Source: Legionellaceae bacterium (GTDB lineage: Bacteria; Pseudomonadota; Gammaproteobacteria; Legionellales; Legionellaceae). From it: a stretch of 40,375 bases of DNA. This document shows positions 8,151-15,884 of this stretch, piece by piece; position 1 is the stretch's first letter, and the number at the start of each line of letters is the position of its first letter. A program made the translations under genes and the position numbers. The notes under the pieces are model-generated. The model saw nothing but the letters and a program-made list of their open reading frames with translations. It made no database searches and was not told the origin of the DNA. The stretch covers positions 1 to 40,375 of the forward strand of contig JAUYSP010000052.1 in NCBI GenBank assembly GCA_030696305.1. Reading direction: 5' to 3'.

Positions 8151-9542
8151 GGTCAAGTCCAATAATTGCTGTAAATTGCCATCAATTCATCCCACTGAGT
8201 CCAGTTTTTAATTACTCAATTTGTTGAGCTCAAGAACATTTGACTTACCAGCGTCCTTTTCAGCTAGCCAATCGTTAAATTCATCCATGTCCAAATAACG
8301 GCGTGTTTGCCACTGTTCGTTGAATTCAGCAAGTAACGCACCAATCAAACGTAATGCCGAGTCATCGTTAGGGAAGATACGTATCACCCGTTCACGGCGC
8401 CTTATCTCTTCATTAAGCCGCTCTTGCATGTTCGTTGTACGTAACCGTTTACGATATTTATCAGGCAGAACCATAACGGCCATGGCGTCCTCGAACGCTT
8501 CTTCAAGGCAATTTACGGCCTTGGGTACTTTACTCCCAAACTCTTCGATAAAAGCTTTAAGCCGGCGCCTTGCTTCAGCCATGTCGGGCGCCTGCAAAAT
8601 CAACTTAGCTTTATCTGCCACGGCTTTACGGTGACGAAGTGCGCAAAAACCCAAGATATTTCGCATTAAATGAACTTGGCACCGCTGCCAAGTCGCGCCT
8701 TGAAAATGCTTTTTAGTAGCCTCAACAAGGCCTGCATGTTGATCTGAAATGACATACATAACACCGGTTAAACCACGGGATTTAAGCCACCGAAAAGTCT
8801 CTTCCCACGTGGCGTAGCTTTCGGTATCGCCAATTTGAACACCTAGAATTTCGCGGCACCCATCGTCTCTAATACCAGAAATAGTAAGCGCGGCCCGTGA
8901 TACAACACGATCATCATCGCGGCATTTAATAAACATCGCATCGACCATGATGAAAGGGAATTTAAGCCCATCAAAACGACGTTCATTAAAGGCTCTGACG
9001 CGAGCATCAAGACCCGTACACAAGTGACTGACTGTTGACTTAGAAAAGCTGACACCACAAAGCTCTTCTGTGATATGGGTTACCTTCCTCGTGGATACAC
9101 CGTTAACAACCATCTCCATCAATGCCAGTACAAACGCTTGTTCACTGCGCTGGTAACGCTTGAATATGTCCGTTGAAAATGAGCCATCCCTCGTTTGAGG
9201 TACTTGTAATGTAACGGGCCCAACTCGTGTGTAGAGCTGGCGAAGCCGATATCCATTACGGTAGCCAATTCGCTCATCAGCACGCTCATGCTTTTCTGCG
9301 CCTAACGATTCAGTTACCTGTGCCTCTAATATTTGGTTCAAGATACCCTCAACAAGCTTAGCAAGACCATTCTGACTTGATAAAAGTTCTGGCAGTAACT
9401 CCTTTCCAACGGTAACATTGTAATCCGTCATCGCTAATCTCCTCGGTAGTGTTGTTGTTCGCAACTCAATAGTACCGAATTTTAGCGATGACTCAATTCC
9501 TAATGAGCCATTTCAAATTTACAGCAGTTTACGGACTCAACC
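8151..9542 (-). mobile_element. IS256-family insertion sequence, complete
   Basis: 1,392 bp bounded by imperfect terminal inverted repeats. The left end starts GGTCAAGTCC and continues to TGCTGTAAATT; the right end, read inward on the other strand, starts GGTTGAGTCC and continues to TGCTGTAAATT. Perfect 8-bp target duplications flank it. It holds one intact transposase and separates the APH-like gene from its former upstream sequence. The conserved ends and duplications suggest a recent insertion. Confidence 0.93.
8208..9464 (-). CDS. IS256-family transposase (MULE/DDE type)
   Basis: 418 aa, full length. Typical features are LLRQLYTRVGPVTLQVPQTR-like N-terminal sequence, KRYQRSEQAFVLALMEM, GVSTRKVTHITEELCG, catalytic aspartates in FIMVDAMFIK and YVISDQHAGL, WQRCQVHLMRNI, and the C-terminal TTNMQERLNEEIRRRERVIRIFPN block. 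The gene fills the element. The ORF opens at 9464 with AGT-GTT context inside the right end; a later ATG (MTDYNVTVG, ~9431) preceded by AGGAG-like sequence may be the real start. Confidence 0.93.
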   Translation of the reverse strand: MRTTTLPRRLAMTDYNVTVGKELLPELLSSQNGLAKLVEGILNQILEAQVTESLGAEKHERADERIGYRNGYRLRQLYTRVGPVTLQVPQTRDGSFSTDIFKRYQRSEQAFVLALMEMVVNGVSTRKVTHITEELCGVSFSKSTVSHLCTGLDARVRAFNERRFDGLKFPFIMVDAMFIKCRDDDRVVSRAALTISGIRDDGCREILGVQIGDTESYATWEETFRWLKSRGLTGVMYVISDQHAGLVEATKKHFQGATWQRCQVHLMRNILGFCALRHRKAVADKAKLILQAPDMAEARRRLKAFIEEFGSKVPKAVNCLEEAFEDAMAVMVLPDKYRKRLRTTNMQERLNEEIRRRERVIRIFPNDDSALRLIGALLAEFNEQWQTRRYLDMDEFNDWLAEKDAGKSNVLELNKLSN

Positions 9543-9550
9543 AAGATACC
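9543..9550. repeat. target-site duplication of the IS256 element (right)
   Basis: Second copy of aagatacc, identical to 8143-8150. Bases 9551-9826 beyond it hold no supportable gene and would originally have been the upstream region of the APH-like gene. Confidence 0.9.
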
Positions 9551-9826
9551 TTCCGATAAATGTTATTTTTCAATTAAGATGAAAAATAAATTTTATTACA
9601 GAAAAACCAAAAATCATCGAAAATATTACACTGATATATTCTCATGCGGCACATGTAATTATGAGCACTCATACGCTGTTAAAAACAGGTGCTGAGAGTT
9701 ATCTCAACCCATATGAATGAGTGTTTACCTCCGGGATAGATATTAATCTACCCTGATTTGTCGGATACCACCCTAAATGCATTTATTAAAAAATCAAGTC
9801 AAGCTCATTTTGCAAAAAACTCGATT

Positions 9827-10363
9827 TTAGAGCCCCAATGTAACCACAGGTTCATTTGCAGTGAAGGAAGTTCTATCGTGAGCATAAAACAAAGTTGAAT
9901 TAACAGATGCAGGAGACTTATATAGAGAAATAGCCGTTTCAATTTTTTGTTTTTCTTGAATCATCCTTTGAAGTGCATCCTGTAAATTTATACTTTCCTC
10001 TTCTAACATCCTTATTTCTTGTCGTAATTCTTGGCTTCTTTCTAAGGCATGAGGCATATCACGATTTGATACATAAACTTCAACCGTGTAAGATTTTCTA
10101 TTCCAATTTCCAAAAGGAGCGCAGGCCTGAATTGTGCAGCACATTGAACGTTCTGATAGGTTATTGAAGTTAATTATTGCGGATGAAGGGCTGAACAATC
10201 CTCCTAAACTCAAGTTCAACGGTATTTCTTGCTCCCCCATCGTAACTTTAGTCAATTTCCCGTGCGTACTTCTATTTGGCGTAATGTAAGAATCAATCGA
10301 AGTCGCCCCATCCACGATACTAACCGCACCAAAAGTTGCAAGCACTATTACCCCACTACTCAT
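9827..10363 (-). CDS. segment 3 of an interrupted membrane/coiled-coil protein
   Basis: 178 aa from ATG 10363 (GGAG 5 bases upstream). It starts with a hydrophobic stretch (SSGVIVLATFGAVSIV), then a globular part with several Cys (MCCTIQACAPFGNW) and ends in a strong coiled coil (LERSQELRQEIRMLEEES onward). It is in the same frame as the ORF ending at 10400; only a TGA and eleven sense codons separate them, and those codons extend the hydrophobic stretch upstream (NPLGHIVSFGAY). It is either the 3' part of a pseudogene or a separately started gene. Family unknown. Confidence 0.5.
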   Translation of the reverse strand: MSSGVIVLATFGAVSIVDGATSIDSYITPNRSTHGKLTKVTMGEQEIPLNLSLGGLFSPSSAIINFNNLSERSMCCTIQACAPFGNWNRKSYTVEVYVSNRDMPHALERSQELRQEIRMLEEESINLQDALQRMIQEKQKIETAISLYKSPASVNSTLFYAHDRTSFTANEPVVTLGL

Positions 10364-10399
10364 ATATGCTCCGAAAGAAACAATATGACCTAAGGGGTT

Positions 10400-10669
10400 T
10401 CACAGCCAATAATTCCCACCAGGTCCTGAACCTCCTTCCCCTACAATGCTGGAATAGTCAAAATACATCCGACGCTCTTGAATTATTTCCATGTCAGCTT
10501 CAAATATTGCTGTATTATATCCTGAAGACCAATACGATATTTGTTGACCTGTTCTTGAAACAGTTAAACCAGTACTTTCAGCAAAACTTAATACATCCGA
10601 AAGGGGTCGACTTATTAGTTTAATCTGAGATACAGCCGGCGGTTTTTGGTTAACACCTTCATCTAGCAC
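10400..10669 (-). CDS. segment 2 of an interrupted membrane/coiled-coil protein
   Basis: 89 aa from GTG 10669. It lies in the same frame as the ORFs on either side: TAG at 10682-10684 upstream and TGA at 10400-10402 downstream are the only interruptions. Content is a soluble segment ending in a glycine-rich turn (GEGGSGPGGNYWL). The weak GTG start and short length make an independent gene unlikely; more probably it is the middle of one decayed ~380-codon gene. Family unknown. Confidence 0.4.
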   Translation of the reverse strand: MLDEGVNQKPPAVSQIKLISRPLSDVLSFAESTGLTVSRTGQQISYWSSGYNTAIFEADMEIIQERRMYFDYSSIVGEGGSGPGGNYWL

Positions 10670-10681
10670 CGTGATCCCGTT

Positions 10682-10966
10682 CTAATTTTCCTGCTCCACC
10701 CGGCCGAAAACAAAGCTACTGTCCTGTTCAGGCGTATTGCTAAATCCATAAATAAAACGTGTTGAGTAGTTTAATGCACCACTATCAATTGTTTTGGTCC
10801 AGTAAGGTTTAGATGCTGTCTCACCGCTTGTAATTATATCCAATTCTTTTTGATGAGCTGCTATGTTTTTTTGTAATGCGTCAAGTTCTATTTCTATGTT
10901 TGCTTTGTTACGTATAACTCCTGCAAGCTTTTTTTCCAATTCTTTTAAAGACTTATGAAATTTCAT
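10682..10966 (-). CDS. segment 1 of an interrupted protein, N-terminal coiled coil
   Basis: 94 aa from ATG 10966. The first ~45 residues are a coiled coil (LKELEKKLAGVIRNKANI onward), followed by a soluble part. It ends at a TAG, after which the same frame continues open through four codons into the next ORF. It is probably the 5' end of a gene that once ran to 9827. No recognised family. Confidence 0.45.
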   Translation of the reverse strand: MKFHKSLKELEKKLAGVIRNKANIEIELDALQKNIAAHQKELDIITSGETASKPYWTKTIDSGALNYSTRFIYGFSNTPEQDSSFVFGRVEQEN

Positions 10967-11057
10967 TTTTTTTCCAACTCAAGACCCCGTATGGGCAATA
11001 CTTTATCATACTGGCTCTTTTGGATCAATCGCAAGTCTTTCTCAGAATTGATTCATA

Positions 11058-12419
11058 TTATCTTGCAATCAAGGACCCCTGATAGTTTTTAATTTTTGAT
11101 TTAAACCTAAACGTTAGTAAGCTAACTCCTATTATGGAACCTAAAACCATACCCCACCAAAGCCCTGCACCTGCCAAGTGAAAATAGGTTGCTAATAAAT
11201 AACCTACAGGCAACGCAATACCCCAAAAACTTAGAATTGAAATCAACAAAGTAAAATTAGTGTCCTTTAATCCACGTAAGGCTCCAAAAAGAGAGAGTCT
11301 GATCGCTTCAGAAATTTGAAACAATGCCCCAATCATTAAAAATTGTTTTGCATGATGGATAAGGTTTGAATTTTCAGGAGAATGAATATTGATATCTATG
11401 GATATGAGCTTTTCCGGGTAAAAACAATAAACTATAGCCACAATCATCATGCACGCTAGAGCTAAAAAAGTCCCTACATAACCTGCTGTAGCAGAGGATC
11501 CTACATCACCCGCGCCCAACAAATGTCCCATCCGAACAGTAATCGCTTGAGCTATAGAAAAAATTACCGAAGTAAATATCCCAACATATTGCAACGTAAT
11601 CTGATTTGCAGCAAGCAATTGGTTGCCAAAAGACCCCATCAGCAACGATAATGTTAGGAAAAAAGCAACCTCTACGCAATACATAGCTCCCATAGGCAAA
11701 CCAATTCGTAATAATTCGAGCAAGTAAGATTTTTGGGTAGGTGTCATTACATGTCGGAAGTAAGATTTGTACTCATGTCTCATTAAGACCGTTGCACCTA
11801 ATAGGATTGCTGTAATCCAATAGCTTATAGTCATGCCCCATCCAGCTCCATCTAGACCTAAAGCAGGAAGTCCAAATTTGCCAAAAATAAGTGCGAAACT
11901 AAAAACATTATTGAGTGAAACCGAAACGATATTGAAGAATAAAATATGTCGTGTTCGTCCTAATCCGATCATGACATCCAGTAATGCGATCATGATAAAG
12001 CTGGGTAAAAGGCCCCATGCCATGGCGTGTAGATATGATGTGGAAAGTTGCACAATAGCTTGATTTTGTCCTGCAAATGCAAGAAGCGGAGAGATATTCC
12101 AAAATAACAAAAATGCAGGTGCAGAAAGAAAAATGGCTAACCATAATCCATCTCTGACAATCAAAGAAACACTATGCTCGTCATTGGCGCCATGTTTGTG
12201 TGCTACCAAAACGTTTATAGAGCTTAATGTTCCAAATAATATGACGAACAGCGTACCAAATACCCAACTAACCAGTGCCCCAGCTGCTAAAGCAGCCTGC
12301 CCCAAGTGTGCGATGAATAAAGTTTGGAAAAAGAAAACAGAAGATTGTATTAGACCAGTCAAAGCGAGTGGTATTGCCAAAACCAATAATGGATATATAT
12401 TCTTTTTAAACGTATTCAA
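11058..12419 (-). CDS. MATE-family multidrug/Na+ or H+ antiporter
   Basis: 453 aa, TTG start at 12419 with a weak GAG upstream. Twelve hydrophobic segments in two similar halves, with MATE hallmarks: PLALTGLIQSSVFFFQTLFIAHLG in TM1 region, the first-half loop GLGRTRHILFFNI, and the repeat-two RIGLPMGAMYCVEVAFF and GALRGLKDTNFTLL. Length is normal for NorM/MdtK-type pumps in the inner membrane. It lies 98 bases downstream of the CPBP gene and, with the TetR gene, forms a probable unit in which TetR represses the pump. Substrate unknown. Confidence 0.9.
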   Translation of the reverse strand: MNTFKKNIYPLLVLAIPLALTGLIQSSVFFFQTLFIAHLGQAALAAGALVSWVFGTLFVILFGTLSSINVLVAHKHGANDEHSVSLIVRDGLWLAIFLSAPAFLLFWNISPLLAFAGQNQAIVQLSTSYLHAMAWGLLPSFIMIALLDVMIGLGRTRHILFFNIVSVSLNNVFSFALIFGKFGLPALGLDGAGWGMTISYWITAILLGATVLMRHEYKSYFRHVMTPTQKSYLLELLRIGLPMGAMYCVEVAFFLTLSLLMGSFGNQLLAANQITLQYVGIFTSVIFSIAQAITVRMGHLLGAGDVGSSATAGYVGTFLALACMMIVAIVYCFYPEKLISIDINIHSPENSNLIHHAKQFLMIGALFQISEAIRLSLFGALRGLKDTNFTLLISILSFWGIALPVGYLLATYFHLAGAGLWWGMVLGSIIGVSLLTFRFKSKIKNYQGSLIAR

Positions 12420-12517
12420 AGTTATCTCACACTAAACAACACATGAATTGGTCCCTGGCACACCATTTATCCTTTTATTAGATAGATGGCGCCTTTCTCC
12501 AGAGCAAGTTATACCCA

Positions 12518-13339
12518 TTATTTCTGTATTAAAGAAAGCCTATTAGCACCAAATTTTATAATTATGCCAACTGCTATGATTAACCACAACACAATATTAT
12601 AAACATGCTGCGGCTGGTCATACGGAATAAGGCCTTTGTTTGCAGAAAACTCAATTGATATATGGAACATAATGGCCGCTAATGTACTGCGATTAGTATT
12701 ATTATAAATCCAGGTAAAAACGACGGATATAGTTAAAAGATTTATAATGTATAACCAAAATTCAATTGAGGAAAAAGGCATAACATTAAACATGGACCCC
12801 GGTAAAAAAAACGCGGGTAGATGCCAAACAACCCACATTACGCCTAAAATTAAACTAGCAGTTAAGGCGCTATATTTTTCCTGTAATCGATCCAGGACAT
12901 AACCACGCCAACCCAATTCTTCAAGAATGGGGGCTAAAGGAACAACCAATATCAATAAAAATATTGAGGGCAATTTATTCGAAAAAAACGCAGGGGAATT
13001 TCCATACCCACTCAACCAAGCCGCTAAAATGCTTATACTTGGTACAAGTAAAACAATGGGGAGATACCATCGTACTGATATTCGTTTAAAATCAATAATT
13101 CGCTTCCAATAATCTTTTTGTCCTTCCTTATTTAAAGCTAAATAAACCAAAACAATGGCAATAACGGTTGGCCCGCTTAATGCTAAAAAAACCAAACTTG
13201 ATCCCAACGCTGTACTTTCCCCATTTAACCCGAGCCAATAGGTAATGCCGAAAAAAAACCAAGACCAGAGATAAGTTAAAAAAAAGTAACGCCATGGGCT
13301 CGATAGCTTTGTGTTTTTTATATACATAGAAGTGTTCAT
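12518..13339 (-). CDS. CPBP-family intramembrane glutamic endopeptidase
   Basis: 273 aa, ATG 13339 with GAGA upstream. About eight hydrophobic segments and the CPBP (Abi/Rce1-like) motifs in order: EELGWRGYVLD (Glu140, Glu141, Arg145), the VWHLPAF histidine (~173) and MFHISIE (~His226). Members cleave peptides or prenylated proteins in the membrane, in bacteria often linked to bacteriocin maturation or immunity. Here it is sandwiched between the TetR and MATE genes, 58 bases from the former, suggesting co-regulation. Substrate unknown. Confidence 0.88.
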   Translation of the reverse strand: MNTSMYIKNTKLSSPWRYFFLTYLWSWFFFGITYWLGLNGESTALGSSLVFLALSGPTVIAIVLVYLALNKEGQKDYWKRIIDFKRISVRWYLPIVLLVPSISILAAWLSGYGNSPAFFSNKLPSIFLLILVVPLAPILEELGWRGYVLDRLQEKYSALTASLILGVMWVVWHLPAFFLPGSMFNVMPFSSIEFWLYIINLLTISVVFTWIYNNTNRSTLAAIMFHISIEFSANKGLIPYDQPQHVYNIVLWLIIAVGIIIKFGANRLSLIQK

Positions 13340-13397
13340 TTTTTCTCACTGATAATTCGTCTAAATAATCGTCAATATAAACGTACTTTGAATAACC

Positions 13398-14018
13398 CTA
13401 CACATCTGCAATAAAACTCAGTGCTCCGGGCTTTGCACCAAGCCCGCTTTCCACTAAATTTTGAAGTGATTTTTTTAATCTGATGTTTTTCTCATGCGAC
13501 CACTTAAACAATCCTGACTCTAAAATAAACGCTGAACCTGCCATCAGGAATTGAACCGTTTCCAATGGGGTATCTGCATGAAAAACACCTTCTTGATTGC
13601 CCGCCTCTACAACCTTTGCTATCAGTGGTGTAATCACTTCAATTGTTTTAATATTAAGTTTTTCTTGTAATGATCTATTCTCAGGGTGATGTAAAACTTC
13701 CATCACATCAGGTTGAATTTTGACTTGTTTTTCACTTCCTGCAAGCATCATTTTTAGTTTATCTATTGCTGATAAACCGCTAAGCGCTAAAATAGATTGA
13801 AAATAAACCTCAATATCATGATTTATCAACTCGACTAAAGCGCTCAAGATATCTTTTTTTGCTTTGAAATAATAATAAAAAGTCCCCTTAGCAATGCCAG
13901 CGGCTTGAATAATGGCTTCAACGGACGTTTGTTCATATCCATATATTTTAAATAGTTCTTTTGATACCTCAATGATCTCTAATTTTCTGATACTAGAAGA
14001 TTTAATTGTTCTTTTCAT
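13398..14018 (-). CDS. TetR/AcrR-family repressor
   Basis: 206 aa from ATG 14018 (GGTG upstream; a GTG two codons earlier is also possible). The N-terminal helix-turn-helix is typical: EVSKELFKIYGYEQTSVEAI, then AAGIAKGTFYYYFKAKKDIL. The C-terminal part is the variable ligand/dimer domain. A perfect odd palindrome, GACCGACGGTC, lies at 14034-14044 just upstream and is probably its own operator. Downstream on the same strand are the CPBP and MATE genes, its likely targets, through a drug-responsive circuit (inference). Confidence 0.9.
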   Translation of the reverse strand: MKRTIKSSSIRKLEIIEVSKELFKIYGYEQTSVEAIIQAAGIAKGTFYYYFKAKKDILSALVELINHDIEVYFQSILALSGLSAIDKLKMMLAGSEKQVKIQPDVMEVLHHPENRSLQEKLNIKTIEVITPLIAKVVEAGNQEGVFHADTPLETVQFLMAGSAFILESGLFKWSHEKNIRLKKSLQNLVESGLGAKPGALSFIADV

Positions 14019-14033
14019 TAACACACCAAATTA

Positions 14034-14044
14034 GACCGACGGTC
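14034..14044. promoter_or_regulatory. palindromic TetR-type operator
   Basis: GACCGACGGTC is a perfect palindrome around a central A and is followed by a further GTCAGTC-like half. It sits 16 bases upstream of the TetR ATG where the promoter should be. The sequence resembles known TetR/AcrR-type operators with ACCG...CGGT half-sites. Autorepression is inferred. Confidence 0.55.
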
Positions 14045-14114
14045 AGTCGATAATAGCTCTATGATAGATAAGTGTCAATATTTTTGTCCTGATAAATCAA
14101 TCTGAACAAAGATA

Positions 14115-14202
14115 GTAATCCGCAACTACGGGAGCATTCATGATACGTGTGTTATGTGGAGCAGCACATAAAACACACGTATCATGACTTACCCCGGATT
14201 AC
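14115..14202. repeat. 88-base imperfect palindrome (hairpin element)
   Basis: Core arms TCATGATACGTGTG (14138-14151) and CACACGTATCATGA (14174-14187) are perfectly complementary over 14 bases and continue, after a 2-base bulge, as TTATGTG/CACATAA around the loop gagcag. An outer pair GTAATCCG (14115-14122) and CGGATTAC (14195-14202) encloses them. There is no T-run after it, so it is not an obvious terminator. It could be a palindromic repeat or MITE-like element, or a structured RNA. Confidence 0.6.
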
Positions 14203-14351
14203 GGCAATGGAATCTTTCGTTGGAGCTTTATTTAGACAGCATGCTTAAACACTACAAGTCTGCTAATAGACGTCAAAAAGACAATAAACGCATTCAAATA
14301 GTCAATTATCATAAAGATTTGATTATGAAAAAATTGAAAGGATCTCTATGA
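14184..14351 (+). CDS. possible 55-aa basic protein
   Basis: The ATG at 14184 lies inside the right arm of the palindrome; the frame runs 55 codons to TGA at 14349-14351. Composition is protein-like and basic (LDSMLKHYKSANRRQKDNKR). No Shine-Dalgarno sequence and no recognised family. It may be a remnant captured with the palindrome rather than an expressed gene. Confidence 0.25.
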   Translation: MTYPGLRQWNLSLELYLDSMLKHYKSANRRQKDNKRIQIVNYHKDLIMKKLKGSL

Positions 14352-14361
14352 ATCATATACG

Positions 14362-14622
14362 TTATATATTACGAAACTTAGTTTGGTCTTCTATAGGTTG
14401 GTTATTGGGTGACTGTGATTTTCCTTTCATAACTGCCTTCATAAGAGAAGCAGAGAAAGTTAAATAATTACTAAATGACATAGGTTCATTATATCGTTTA
14501 CAACGATCATGGTAATTAAGAGCTAGTGAAAACGGGACACTTACTGCAACGGTAGAAGCGATTTTTTTTGCCGGCGGTGATATGTGTTTGAAAAAACAAC
14601 CAATTGTCATGCTAATTCTCAT
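14362..14622 (-). CDS. small hypothetical protein
   Basis: 86 aa from ATG 14622; ATG 14610 (MTIGCFFKH) is better placed behind a GAGA. It contains one moderately hydrophobic stretch (IASTVAVSVPFSLALNYH) and a basic, polar tail. No family recognised. It stands alone among decayed sequences, so expression is uncertain. Confidence 0.35.
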   Translation of the reverse strand: MRISMTIGCFFKHISPPAKKIASTVAVSVPFSLALNYHDRCKRYNEPMSFSNYLTFSASLMKAVMKGKSQSPNNQPIEDQTKFRNI

Positions 14623-14711
14623 TAAATTAGTTATACATTAATATACTAAGGGGTCTTATAGTATAGAGCAATTAAATCTTTGCTAGAAGTACGGCCTAAT
14701 TGTTTTATTAG

Positions 14712-14912
14712 GTCAATGATGGTGCACAAGGGGTTGTTGAAATGATTAAATTAATCATGAGTGATCGCGCAGGCGTTTTCGCGGCACTTAAAGATCAAGA
14801 CCTGTTTAATAAAGCTCACCTTGAATATGGAGTACTTACTTGGCCTGGAGAAATTGATTTAGCACCAGATGCCATGCACGCTGCAATTAAACAAAAGGGT
14901 CACTGTGTGTGA
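14712..14912 (+). pseudogene. 5'-truncated DUF2442-domain gene
   Basis: The open frame from 14712 to TGA 14910-14912 reads VNDGAQGVVE, then GVFAALKDQDLF, YGVLTWPGEIDLAPDAM. This is the standard DUF2442 pattern (F-DG..G.vdl, then F..LkD..lF, then G.l.WP..iDlaPD). An in-frame TAG at 14709-14711 and lack of the first ~20 family residues show that the 5' end is lost; ATG 14742 gives 56 aa. DUF2442 proteins are small and often paired with DUF4160 in toxin-antitoxin-like pairs; no partner is present here. Likely non-functional. Confidence 0.6.
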
Positions 14913-14982
14913 TCTTTTCAATTCTCGATAAAGTGCTATTATTGGTTGGAACTAGAAAATTCTGTTTAATTAATAATGGAAT

Positions 14983-15795
14983 TTAAAATACACCATTAAA
15001 TGTTGGCTGCGAATCAACCGTAGATCCAATATTGACATGCTCACACTGAACTTTTCTTATATCAAATTTCTCTAATTTATTACTTTGCATTGCCAAGAAA
15101 TCAAACGGCACACTTTCACCCATGTAGTTCGTGATTGTATGGCGCCACTCTGCTTCATTTTTTCCTGGTAATCTTTGAGTACTCCAATGTAAGTGTCTAT
15201 GCCCTGCATTTCCTGTCCAACCCATTTCTCCAATGGGTTGGCCTTGTTGAACAAGAGAGCCATTTTTTACGAGTGTATGATCTAGATGAGCATAAAAGGT
15301 ATAATATCCATTCCCATGATATATTTTTACCCAATTCCCGAAGCCTTCGCCGCAGGGTGAGATTTTTGATTGGGCTGCAGAACCACTTGGTTCGGGACAC
15401 TGTACGTGTGAAATATAAGCGATACCTGTTGCTGATGCATAAACTCTGGGATTATGGTTATGATAGGGTATTGCTAAATCAAGTGCCCAATATGCATTTG
15501 GCCAAGAATGAGTGCCAACACCAGGAGCATGAGTACAAAATACTTTGACATGTGCTTTAAATGGTAGTTTTATATTTAAGACTGGGGCCTTTTTTTGAAT
15601 AGGTACACATGTCACATTAAGTATGGACGTCCATAAGAAAGGTGTATTCATACACACGGCTCCGCTTTTACAGGGAGCAGCACATTTAGGTTCGTGTTTA
15701 GCGTCTTCTAATTTAGGTAATGCAAGATATAAAACAATTAATCCGACAGAAAAGAGTAATGTGATGCAACTCCATTTAATTACTTCTACTTTCAT
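14983..15795 (-). CDS. M23-like (LytM-fold) membrane-anchored peptidase homologue
   Basis: 270 aa, ATG 15795 with AAGGAT upstream. Residues ~7-26 form a signal anchor, followed by a Cys-containing segment (residues 38-63) and a LytM/M23 fold: AYWALDLAIP, VYASATGIAYI, GFGNWVKIYHGNGYYTFYAHL, QQGQPIGEMGWTGNAGHRHLHW. The zinc-binding HxH (His201, His203) and Asp106 are present, but the usual His four residues before the Asp is Tyr102; His96 is the nearest alternative. It probably acts, or binds peptidoglycan, in the periplasm. A degenerate metal site is possible. Confidence 0.8.
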   Translation of the reverse strand: MKVEVIKWSCITLLFSVGLIVLYLALPKLEDAKHEPKCAAPCKSGAVCMNTPFLWTSILNVTCVPIQKKAPVLNIKLPFKAHVKVFCTHAPGVGTHSWPNAYWALDLAIPYHNHNPRVYASATGIAYISHVQCPEPSGSAAQSKISPCGEGFGNWVKIYHGNGYYTFYAHLDHTLVKNGSLVQQGQPIGEMGWTGNAGHRHLHWSTQRLPGKNEAEWRHTITNYMGESVPFDFLAMQSNKLEKFDIRKVQCEHVNIGSTVDSQPTFNGVF

Positions 15796-15884
15796 TCAGA
15801 TATCCTTACTATTTTTTGGGATTTTCTTTATTTGCCTTAGTGACTTGTGATCCTGTCACCTCTTCCTTATTTATTCATGTGCCA

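Noticed and set aside
8127-8162. N-terminal extension of the APH-like protein
   Set aside because: The extra codons lie in the target duplication and IS256 end; ATG 8126 has its own strong ribosome site.
10400-10684. Stop-codon recoding (selenocysteine or amber readthrough)
   Set aside because: No recoding element is visible and different stop codons are used at the two sites; nonsense decay is simpler.
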